From IMG/VR virus record IMGVR_UViG_3300044948_000997, positions 62,001 to 126,000 of that record: 64,000 bases of DNA; one strand, 5' to 3'. Both the position numbers and the translations under genes were made by a program. The notes below the pieces were generated by a model, which worked only from the letters and a program-made list of their open reading frames with translations, did no database searches and had not been told where the DNA came from. This DNA comes from a virus. Positions 50,676-60,600 of the stretch are shown in pieces. Positions within the stretch are counted from its first letter, which is position 1; each line of letters starts with the position of its first letter.

Positions 50676-52562
50676 ATGGCAACAATTAATTGGGAAGAGG
50701 CGGGTAAAACATCAAAATCATTAAGACATGATGATAAACAATCCCGAGAATATGCAAAAAAGTTAAATAATGGTAACGATTTAACAATGGCAGAAACCGC
50801 GTCGTTTGCTAAGGGATATGTTGGTACCGGTAAAGAGACGTCACAAGTGTCTACTAACGTATTTAAAGGAGTTTTAGGTTCATTAAAATCACAAGAGGCT
50901 GGAGGTTCATATGGTGATAGTAAGGGGATTATGGGTGTTGACAAAATGGCCGAATTGGCATTTGATACCGAAGGTTCTTTTTTAAAAATAGATAAAATAA
51001 TCGGTAATATTGCAAAATATGGTTTAGAACAAGTAAATCAAGAATGGGCTAATCAAGCAACATTACTAACAGATGTTAATACTAAAACTGGTTTAACAGG
51101 TAAATTATCAAAAGATTATAGAGAAGAAGTTTCGGCAGCATATCCTGCATTAGCAAGGTTAGGTATTGAATATTCTGAATTAGCAAACGCAGCAGTTTCA
51201 TTAGTTCAACAATCTGGAAAGTTTAATTTAATAAATCAAGAGACGTTTGAGTCTATGGGTTTAGCAGCTAAAGCCTATGTTGGTAGTTTGGCTGAAGTTG
51301 TTGAAATGATACCTGGATTTGAAAGGGTTGGTATTGGTGCAACGGGAGTTGTTAAATCGGTGTCAGAAGCTGGTGCAAGATCATTAACTCTTGGTTTAAA
51401 TTCACAAAAAATCACAAAAGAATTGGGTCAAAATATTGGATTATTGAATTCATACGGTTTTCAAAATGGTGTTCAAGGACTTGAAAGAATGGTTCAAAAA
51501 GCAACCGAGTTTAGAATTAGTATTGCTGAGGTTTCTAAATTGGCGGATAATGTGTTCACACCTGAAAAGGCCATTGATTTGGCTGCAAATTTACAAGTGT
51601 TAGGTGGAGCAATAGGGGATTTTAACGACCCACTTAAATTAATGTATATGGCCACGAATAATGTGGAAGGTTTACAAGATGCGTTAATTGGTGCTGCCGG
51701 TTCATTAGCAACATATAATCAAGAACAAGGAAGATTTGAAGTAACAGGACTTAACTTAAGAAAGGCAAGAGAAATGGCTCAAGCGTTAGGTGTTGATTAT
51801 AAGGAACTAACCAATGCTGCGGTTGCGGCACAAGAAAGGTTAACAGCGGGAGAATCTTTATCAGGACTTAGTATAAAAGCGGAAGATAAGGAATTCTTAA
51901 CAAATATTGCACAGATGAAAGACGGTAAAATGACCGTCGCATTACAATCTAAAGAATTACAAGACTATTTTGGTAAAACGTCTGTAGCGTTGGAAGATTT
52001 ATCATCATCACAAGCTGATAAGTTATTGGATTATAAAAAAGAATTTGAAAAATTACCACCAGAAGAAATTGTTAGAAAACAAGCCACTGATATTGAAAAT
52101 ATTAGAAGAGATTTAACTTTCTTAGTTGCATCTGCAAGACTTGAGGGTACTAAATTAATAAAGGCGGTTGCGGATAGTACTGGATTATCATTAGAAAAAG
52201 CTGCGAAATATGTAAAAGATATGACAGGTTCAAGTGAGTCCGAAGTTAAAAAACAATTAGCACAATTAACTGCTGAACAGAAAAAAGATAATGATAAAAA
52301 GGCTCAAAAAGTTAATGTAAATGCCCCAAAATCAAACGAAAATATAACCGCAGAACAAGTTAAGAATGCTGCCGATAAAAAAGTTGCAGACGCAGGAAAC
52401 TCAACACGAAATGTAAACATGAATATTAAAACTGAAGTTCAAGTTCCTGCGGTTATGGACGCACTTCAAAGAGAAATTGTAAAAGACCAAAGTTTATTCT
52501 CAAGTTGGGGTGCAAAAATAGATTCGGAGTTAACAACACCTTCAGTTGCTAAAGGAAGATAA
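50676..52562 (+). CDS. Tape measure protein
   Basis: 628 residues, helical, close in length to T4 gp29 (590), so the tail should be of similar length. It has a minor-tail/tape-measure look: Ala/Gly-rich helices (EYSELANAAVSLVQQSG, LNLRKAREMAQALGVDYKEL) and a central hydrophobic region (GLAAKAYVGSLAEVVEMI). The last 100 residues are Lys/Asn-rich and probably contact the tube end. Position directly after the tail chaperone supports the call. Confidence 0.82.
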   Translation: MATINWEEAGKTSKSLRHDDKQSREYAKKLNNGNDLTMAETASFAKGYVGTGKETSQVSTNVFKGVLGSLKSQEAGGSYGDSKGIMGVDKMAELAFDTEGSFLKIDKIIGNIAKYGLEQVNQEWANQATLLTDVNTKTGLTGKLSKDYREEVSAAYPALARLGIEYSELANAAVSLVQQSGKFNLINQETFESMGLAAKAYVGSLAEVVEMIPGFERVGIGATGVVKSVSEAGARSLTLGLNSQKITKELGQNIGLLNSYGFQNGVQGLERMVQKATEFRISIAEVSKLADNVFTPEKAIDLAANLQVLGGAIGDFNDPLKLMYMATNNVEGLQDALIGAAGSLATYNQEQGRFEVTGLNLRKAREMAQALGVDYKELTNAAVAAQERLTAGESLSGLSIKAEDKEFLTNIAQMKDGKMTVALQSKELQDYFGKTSVALEDLSSSQADKLLDYKKEFEKLPPEEIVRKQATDIENIRRDLTFLVASARLEGTKLIKAVADSTGLSLEKAAKYVKDMTGSSESEVKKQLAQLTAEQKKDNDKKAQKVNVNAPKSNENITAEQVKNAADKKVADAGNSTRNVNMNIKTEVQVPAVMDALQREIVKDQSLFSSWGAKIDSELTTPSVAKGR

Positions 52563-52574
52563 TTAGTTTATACC

Positions 52575-52582
52575 TATTTATA
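52575..52582 (+). promoter_or_regulatory. Late-type promoter motif TATTTATA (baseplate operon)
   Basis: 13 nt before the ATG at 52596. The following genes to 63413 overlap one another and have no motif of their own, so it probably drives about 10.8 kb. Confidence 0.67.
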
Positions 52583-52595
52583 TTAAAACAGAATA

Positions 52596-55500
52596 ATGCC
52601 AAGTTACTTAGATTTTGATTCAACCAAAAGTTTTAGGGATAAAATATTAGGTAAAACGTTAAATAAACCAAATGGTCCACAAACGTTTACCAATACAGAC
52701 TATAGTGTACAAAATTTAAGTGATACTGCCAATAAAGATTTAGACAACGTTGACACTAATAGAGGTAAAGATTTATTAATACCACAGAATTCCAATACAT
52801 TTAAACCTGAAATTTACACAATTAAAGAGGATTTAAATACATTACCAAGAAGGTCTAATTTAAACCTATACCCATATTTTCCAACTAACGGACAATCATA
52901 TAATTTGATTGGAATAATGAATACAGACCGATATGATACTGAGTCTGAATTATTCAAATTTGCGGCTAATAACATTAAAAATAACACAGATGGTCCTGTA
53001 TATTCAAGAATTGCTCAAAATGTTGCAAAAAACACTTTAGGTAGAGTTAGAATTCTTGATGCGTTAAATGGTAATACAACCACCGCGGTAAACATTATCA
53101 CAGGTAGGGAACCCTTAATTGAATCAAATTATAAAATTACGGTTGATAATACATTAAGTATTCCGGGTCAAGCTGCAAATTTTTTGGAGATTGTATCTGG
53201 CATCCAATTACCGTTCTCAACAATACCTGGAGATTACCTTAGTAATCCATCAAATCCAATCAATTACAGACCTGTGGCTTCCACGGAGTTAGGTAAACTA
53301 TATCAAGATGTAACTGGCGCTTTAGGTTCCTTAATTGGAATAAAAAGACGTCCTAAATTAGATAGAAAACCTTCTGACCTATTGATTGAACATATGGGTC
53401 AAGGACAGAAAAATAGATTATTTGATTTGTTGTCATTTTCAAAATATTCACCAAATTACACAACAACCGCTAGATCACAAAACACATCAAAAATATTTAG
53501 TTATGTTGATAAAGCAGCACAAGGTGTTAAAAATTTATTAGGGTTAGAGGCACCAAAAGGTATTGCATATATTGGTGACGATAGAGGAGAGGATGTGAAA
53601 TATGCGATGAATGATTTTAATGATAGACCTGTTAGAAGTAGTTACTATTTAACACTATTATTTGATGAGGTGTCAGCAAATTTATTTCACTCAACTAAAA
53701 ATTATACAGAAGGTGGTTCAGTTGGTGGTAAATTATCATGGATTAGTAAAAACTCTAAAAATGAGTTAGGAGCTAATAACCAACAATATACTGATAGTGC
53801 TTCAGCATTAACAGAATCCTTATCAACAAAATACGGTTTTAGGTCGGATTCTATATTAGGAATTACACAAGAAATATTGGATTCAATGCCATCAGATGGT
53901 GGGGCCGCTCGTTCACATGTTGCAAATGTCATTGACCAAACAAGTAGAATATTCCAAGACGGTGATATTAAAATATCACGAGGTTCAGCAATTAAGTATA
54001 CCGATAAGTACGGTGGTGAAAAGGGTGTTGAGTATTGTAGAGTTTGGACAAAAGATAGACCATATTCACATCTTTCAGATACAATGAAAAGAACGTCAAT
54101 TATTAGAAAATATGACGGTAGTGTTATGGGTGGAGGAAGTCGTCCTTGGAATTTGAATATTGGACCGATGTCAAATGGTAGAAAATCATTTGATAATTCA
54201 ACCAACATCAAAGATGGACAAGCTAAAAAGTATATGTTTTCTTTTGAAAATTTGGCATGGAAATCGTCAAATAGAGATGGATTTAGAGTTTCAGACTTAC
54301 CTGTTTGTGAAAGAGGTCCAAATGGTGGTCGTGTTATGTGGTTTCCACCTTATGATTTAAAGGTAAGTGAACAAAACGCGGCAAGATGGGAAGAAAATTC
54401 ATTTTTAGGAAGACCTGAACCAATATACACATATCAAAACACAGCAAGAAGTGGACAAGTTTCATTTAAAGTTGTTGTTGATCATCCAAGTATTTTAAAT
54501 CTTTTAGTGAGAGAACATTTTGGTGGAATGAGTGATGAAGAATCTGAAAATTATATTAACGCATTTTTTGCTGGATGTAAAGATGAGGATTTTTATAGTT
54601 TAATTCAAAAATACACACAATTAGATCAGAATGATGTAAACAATATTAAGGCGTATTTGAATGCGGGTTCACCTAAAGAGATTATTAAAAAATTCAAATA
54701 TACATCAGAGGATGTTAAAATATCAAAACCAGATACGAATTCAGAAAAAACTAATCAACCGGCACCATTTGAAAAACAATTCTATTTTGATAATGATTTT
54801 CCAAAAGTTGGTAGTGACGATGAAAAATCAAGTCAAACATATTCACAATTATTTGCCGCTTATTCAGGAAAAAGCGGAACTTTTGTTACCGATTTAGATG
54901 GTGATTTAAAAAAATTATTTACAGGAACCACCACAAATTATATATCAGATATTAAAACGTTATTTGGTGACACTACGGTTACAGGTTCAACAATTAGTGC
55001 AACCACAATAAATAACCAAACAACTAAAATAACAAACGCATTTAGTGAATTAACTAACACATATAATTCATATATTGGTAAGATTAATGAAATTAAAACG
55101 GGTTTAGAAAAAAATAATATTAAAGAAGTTAATTTTAGAATTTTTACATCAACATCAGAAGTTGCTGACGACACGTATAATTTTTATTTAGGTGTAAGAA
55201 GAATTCACAGTATAATTCTTGATATTTTTGATAAAATTAAAAAAGACAAAACACCAAATTTAAAGTGGCCGTCCAAAAAAGAGTTTTCAAATTTCCAAAA
55301 AAAGGGGTTTCCACTTTCACAATTTCCATTTGGTTATACATTTGAAGATTTTGGTTATGTTGGTAATAAAGGTGTTATAACTTTTGTACATAAAACCGAG
55401 GGTGAAAGTGCTGTGTTATCAAACGGTGGAGGTGAAAAAAATCTTGATTGTAAGACAAAATTAAATACAACATTTGGTTTAAAAACAACTGCACCTGTTG

Positions 55501-57326
55501 CATTCTTTTGTAGACAGGCTAATGTTAGTATTGAAGTTAGTACAAACCCAACAGAAACAAAAGAACCTACTACAATTACAATACCTAAGATTAAAATTGA
55601 AGATGACGAACCACAAACAATATATAATTCAAAACCATCAATAGATGTGATGAAAAGAATCATCATGAAAACTTTATCTGAATGTTTTTATTTTAAACAA
55701 TTAGAGGAGAAATCACCGGTGGCATTTACATCACTAAAAGAAAAATTAAAATATTTCCATCCAGGATTTCACTCAACAACACCAGAAGGTTTGAATAGTA
55801 GATTAACATTTTTATTACAATGTGTTAGACCTGGCGATACCATCCCAATTAAGGGTACCTCAGATAATGCGGATTTAAATGCAAGAAACACTTCATTTGG
55901 TCCACCACCTGTTTGTGTTATGAGAATTGGTGATTTTTATCATTCTAAAATTATCATTCGTGATATTAATATTAGTTATGACGATAGTCCATGGGATATG
56001 AATCCAGAGGGTATTGGATATCAACCAATGATTGCAACAGTTCAATTACAAGTTAGTTTTATTGGTGGTCAAGGTTTAGAAAAACCTGTGGAAAGATTAC
56101 AAAATGCATTATCATCTAATTTCTTTGCAAACACTGAAATGTATGATGAAAGGTCTGATTCAACCACAACTACAATGGGTGGTAAAAAGACTGATGAGTT
56201 TACTAAAGAATTTTTGGAAGAATTAACAAAGAAACCAGAATTCCAATTAGATAAAATGAAAGAAGATAATAAAACCGAGGTAACCGAAGGAACATATATT
56301 GGGACATTATCTGGAACAAAATTAAACTATGATACTTTAGTTAATTCGGTATATAGTACTGTTGGTCAATATACAAACACATATCAATCAGCATACACAC
56401 ATATTGTTAAAACATATGGTAAAAAAATTGGTGATGTTTTATTATCACCAACATATAGAACAATTAATACAATAACGGGATCTACCATAGACTTTCCAAT
56501 TTCAATATTAGGAGAATATCCAACAGGACTTTTTAATGATTTAGAATCAATAGTTTTAAACATAAAAAGTGCAATGAATTCGGCAATTACACTAATTCCA
56601 TTAAGTTCTTCGGTCTTTGATTTACTTGAGTTTGCTGACCCTAAAGTTGATTCATATGATCAAATTTTTAAAGATGAAATTACTTTTATTGTTAATCAGT
56701 CTCTCGATTCTTTAGTTGAAAATAAACAAATTAAGGATGTTGAAAATGCAAGAAATGAGGTAATATCAGTTATAGATAAAATTAATTTTATTATTGAATA
56801 TGAACATGATATTCAAATTTCGGGATTAACATATACTAAATCAAATTTAACAGGTTTTGACGGCAACGCTTTTTATCTTCAATGGAGACCAGCAATAATG
56901 TATTTAAAATCGGCAAGTGAACAAAATGTTTTGGAGTTGGAACCGACAAATCCTAATTTTACTGAATTGACATTAAGTTTTAATTCTGAAGATTTAAAAA
57001 GTATTTTATCAATATTATTAATTGGTAAAAAAGATACGATAGTACAACAATTTGCTAGAAACCCTTTAATGTCTGCAGACGATATTGGAAATGTTAGTAC
57101 TATGTTAGATAGTTTTATTTATAAAGAACCTACTTCAACATTAGGTGAAGAGAATCGACTTAACATTATATTAGGTCCATTTCCAGTTAGACCAAATGAT
57201 AAACCAATAGAATTTGAAATTTCAAGTACAGAAGAAATGACAGATGATGATGAAGGATTGGTTGCTAATAATATTTTCATAAATAAAAATAAATTGGGGA
57301 CCACATTAAATTTTTATAAACCATGA
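52596..57326 (+). CDS. Giant baseplate structural protein
   Basis: 1576 residues, not assigned to a single T4 protein. Two regions look conserved in tail hub or tube-initiator proteins: WFPPYDLKVSEQNAARWEEN, then GRPEPIYTYQNTARSGQVSF near residue 600, and IIIRDINISYDDSPWDMNPE, then VERLQNALSSNFFANTEMYD near residues 1120-1190. Long Asn/Lys/Thr-rich stretches separate them. Its start overlaps no gene and follows a late promoter; its end overlaps the gp53-like gene by four bases. Probably a baseplate component linked to the tube. Confidence 0.65.
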   Translation: MPSYLDFDSTKSFRDKILGKTLNKPNGPQTFTNTDYSVQNLSDTANKDLDNVDTNRGKDLLIPQNSNTFKPEIYTIKEDLNTLPRRSNLNLYPYFPTNGQSYNLIGIMNTDRYDTESELFKFAANNIKNNTDGPVYSRIAQNVAKNTLGRVRILDALNGNTTTAVNIITGREPLIESNYKITVDNTLSIPGQAANFLEIVSGIQLPFSTIPGDYLSNPSNPINYRPVASTELGKLYQDVTGALGSLIGIKRRPKLDRKPSDLLIEHMGQGQKNRLFDLLSFSKYSPNYTTTARSQNTSKIFSYVDKAAQGVKNLLGLEAPKGIAYIGDDRGEDVKYAMNDFNDRPVRSSYYLTLLFDEVSANLFHSTKNYTEGGSVGGKLSWISKNSKNELGANNQQYTDSASALTESLSTKYGFRSDSILGITQEILDSMPSDGGAARSHVANVIDQTSRIFQDGDIKISRGSAIKYTDKYGGEKGVEYCRVWTKDRPYSHLSDTMKRTSIIRKYDGSVMGGGSRPWNLNIGPMSNGRKSFDNSTNIKDGQAKKYMFSFENLAWKSSNRDGFRVSDLPVCERGPNGGRVMWFPPYDLKVSEQNAARWEENSFLGRPEPIYTYQNTARSGQVSFKVVVDHPSILNLLVREHFGGMSDEESENYINAFFAGCKDEDFYSLIQKYTQLDQNDVNNIKAYLNAGSPKEIIKKFKYTSEDVKISKPDTNSEKTNQPAPFEKQFYFDNDFPKVGSDDEKSSQTYSQLFAAYSGKSGTFVTDLDGDLKKLFTGTTTNYISDIKTLFGDTTVTGSTISATTINNQTTKITNAFSELTNTYNSYIGKINEIKTGLEKNNIKEVNFRIFTSTSEVADDTYNFYLGVRRIHSIILDIFDKIKKDKTPNLKWPSKKEFSNFQKKGFPLSQFPFGYTFEDFGYVGNKGVITFVHKTEGESAVLSNGGGEKNLDCKTKLNTTFGLKTTAPVAFFCRQANVSIEVSTNPTETKEPTTITIPKIKIEDDEPQTIYNSKPSIDVMKRIIMKTLSECFYFKQLEEKSPVAFTSLKEKLKYFHPGFHSTTPEGLNSRLTFLLQCVRPGDTIPIKGTSDNADLNARNTSFGPPPVCVMRIGDFYHSKIIIRDINISYDDSPWDMNPEGIGYQPMIATVQLQVSFIGGQGLEKPVERLQNALSSNFFANTEMYDERSDSTTTTMGGKKTDEFTKEFLEELTKKPEFQLDKMKEDNKTEVTEGTYIGTLSGTKLNYDTLVNSVYSTVGQYTNTYQSAYTHIVKTYGKKIGDVLLSPTYRTINTITGSTIDFPISILGEYPTGLFNDLESIVLNIKSAMNSAITLIPLSSSVFDLLEFADPKVDSYDQIFKDEITFIVNQSLDSLVENKQIKDVENARNEVISVIDKINFIIEYEHDIQISGLTYTKSNLTGFDGNAFYLQWRPAIMYLKSASEQNVLELEPTNPNFTELTLSFNSEDLKSILSILLIGKKDTIVQQFARNPLMSADDIGNVSTMLDSFIYKEPTSTLGEENRLNIILGPFPVRPNDKPIEFEISSTEEMTDDDEGLVANNIFINKNKLGTTLNFYKP

Positions 57327-57649
57327 GTAGACAATATTTCGATAGGTACCAATATTTTGTAAAAGATGGAAATTTTAGAATAATTCCTGGAATTGAAATA
57401 CCAATTAAAGGTAGTGACAAATATATTCAATATAAAAGCGGTAAAGATAGATTAGATAAATTATCACAAGAATATTATAACACCCCATTATATGGGTGGT
57501 TAATCTTGTTAGCCAATCCTTTGGCTGGTAGTATTGAATTTACAATACCAGATAATTTCTACATGAGAGTACCATTTCCTTTACTTGACACTTTACAAGA
57601 TTACAAAAGTGCCGTAGAATTGTATAACTTATATTATGGCGAACAATAA
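57323..57649 (+). CDS. 53: Baseplate wedge protein (gp53-like)
   Basis: 108 residues with a LysM-like core: DRLDKLSQEYYNTPLYGWLI, LLANP, then EFTIPDNFYMRVPFPL. This matches the gp53-type wedge protein, though T4 gp53 is longer (196). gp53 joins wedges into the hexameric baseplate. Overlaps both neighbours (4 and 14 bases), so it is co-translated with the two giant proteins. Confidence 0.78.
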   Translation: MSRQYFDRYQYFVKDGNFRIIPGIEIPIKGSDKYIQYKSGKDRLDKLSQEYYNTPLYGWLILLANPLAGSIEFTIPDNFYMRVPFPLLDTLQDYKSAVELYNLYYGEQ

Positions 57650-60600
57650 TTTAAATAGTGGTGAAAACATATTGGTTAAAGTTGACCAAAACAATGTAAT
57701 TTTAATTGACCCAAATAGCGTTTCAAACGGTCCAAATGTGGAAATGAGAAATGTGAAACAGGAAAATTTGGTTATGTATGTTAATTTGGAAGCTGACTTA
57801 GTTCCGAGAACAACACTTGCGGCGTCAGGAGATGGTTCAGCTCAAAGTACATTATTGACTGTGGCTAAAGGAAATCTTAGTTTTTTGAGAGCACAAGATG
57901 GACAAGATTTAAACACAGGTTGGACAGATTCATTTTTTAATTCGACAGAAAAAACACAAACAGTAACAGATAAGAATGGTAAGAAAACACCGGTAGGGAC
58001 TGGTGAGTTTTTTCAAGCCGATTCTTCAGGTCAATCATTTGGTATTGAAAGTATTAACATAAATGTTAAAGGTTCAAATTTCATTCCACAGGTAAATATA
58101 AATTTTGTGGACGTTAGAGGTAAGACATTATTTGAATCACCAAACAACACCCCATATAAAGCATTCTTTCATTTACCGTGGCCAATTTTTTATCTAACAG
58201 TAAAAGGATATTATGGTAAAGCAATTAGATATCGATTACATTTAACAAAATTCACATCAAAGTATAATGGTTCTAATGGTAATTTCGATATATCAACAAC
58301 ATTTGTTGGATCAACTTATGCATTTTTAAATGATATACCATTAGAGGGTATATTGAATGCTCCATATATGTACATGATTGAAAATGACGGAAAGAACTCA
58401 ACATTTAACACAAATACAGGTACGTATCAAAAGAAAATATCAAAATCAAGTAGAGGGTATACTTTACTAAGAACAATTTATAGTGAATATAAACAGAAAG
58501 GACTTTTACCAAAAAACTTTCCCGTCAAGACATTAAGAGAAGTTATTACCATTGCCAAATCACTTGATAACATATTAGAAAGAGAAATATTTGACCAAAA
58601 GGTTGATATGAAAATTTTTAATGGTATTAAAGAATTTGAAAAAATTGTACAAGATTTTGAGTCTGCTGTGGTTCAATGGGGTAAAAAATATTTAAGTAAC
58701 GACAGTTATACTGATGCGACATCAAAAATAAAATATTATTATTTATCTGGTCAAAATAATGGTAAGTTAGATAACATTACAAATGCAACCGATAATAAAA
58801 CTTTAGAATTTATTTTAACCAATAAAGTAAAAGAACTTCGTAAAACTGCCGATTTCTCATCAAGTTATATTAACAAATCGGGGATTGATTTTAAACAACA
58901 AACATTTAATTTTTTAAATAAAATTAAAGACATTTCTAAGTACTATCAACCAAAAGAAGGAAAATATTCGATAGCATATGATTTATTGTTAAGTGACATA
59001 TATGAAATACAAAAATCATTTTTAGCCCAAAGAGATAAATTACAAAAGTATGTTGAGGAGGTAATGAACCAAGTTATTAAAGACCCGTTAAAAGGTATTG
59101 GGTTCAAACCTACAATACGTAATATATTTGGTGTAATCATGGCTAATGCCGATGTATACATTAGATTATTAAAAGATGTACATACAAAATCGTTTGAGGC
59201 GTCATCAAAAAGAAAAGACTTAGTTAACAACTATAGTAATGAATCTGAAGGTGATAACATTTATCCTTGGCCTGAAATTAGAAAAATTACATCAAACAAA
59301 CAAAGTGTTATTGCATATCCTGGTGATTCAGATTTAAGGGCAATATTACGTGCTGATGATAAAACAATGTGGCCTGAAGTTGATTTTATTGAAAACTATC
59401 AATCTGTTGCAACAAAAAGAACTGACCCATTAGCGGAAAAAGAGGGTGGAGTGGGTGCAATTAATTATGTATTTGAAAGTAATTCACCCGATATTAATTT
59501 AAATAAAACAGCCACATTATTTCAAATTGAAAGTAGTCAACCATACATGGATAAATCTATGGCAGGATTACTTTATGAGATATTTGAAAGAGCAAGATAT
59601 TCCACATTATTGGATTCATATAATAGTCAAACCATAATTGAGTTGGCAAATAATGAATTTGATAATTTACAAAAAATATTAGAAGAAGATTTTGATATTG
59701 TTGATATAATGAAAACCATCAACAGTGCATCAACATTGACTGATTATATGTTATCATTTTCACCATTTGATAGATATCCGTATTTCCAAGATAAATTACC
59801 AACAATACCATATATAAAAAATTTGGAGGAGTTTCCGTTTAAAATATCTCAATATAATATTGATTCAAATCCGTCAAGAAATGAAAATTATACTAAATTA
59901 ATTGAAGAATTAAAAAACTATCAACCTGAGAGTTATAGAAAAAATATATATCCATTTAATTCTAGTCTTTATTTAAATTATTTAAATAAAACAGACTATA
60001 ATTTAGACGATTTAAATTTAAGAAATATTACTAATGTTGATACAACAGAAGGTTTAGTTAGTACCGCACGCGATTCTAAAATGTGGGTTAAGTCTGAATA
60101 TACTAAGAATTTATTTTTACAAAATTTTAATATTGTACAAAGTAATGGTAAAACTAACATTCTAAACACACCATATTTTCACAAACAACTTTATACGGAT
60201 TTTAAAAAAAGTAGTCCATTAGGAAAATATTCGGGTTCGGCATATCTTTTATTAAATTCTTTACCATTTAAAGATTTAGAAGATAAAGTACTTCAGGATC
60301 AAACAAGAATGTCGAGTTTATTTAAAGAAATTGGGGCATCTCATTATGTGCCATATCATTTAATGTTAAAGTGGGGTGCAATTTATCATAGATATAAAAA
60401 GAAAATTTTAGAAGACGTTGATATACTATCAGGTTTTTTAACAAACAATATTACACAACCAATTAGTGGAAGTACTCTTTTTGATTTTGGAGTTGGAAGT
60501 ACGTATACTATAAATTCAGAATCAATTACTCACTCATCTAGTAAACATATTGGATTACATCCTTTTTATGATTCAATATTTCATCAAATAGTAAATAATT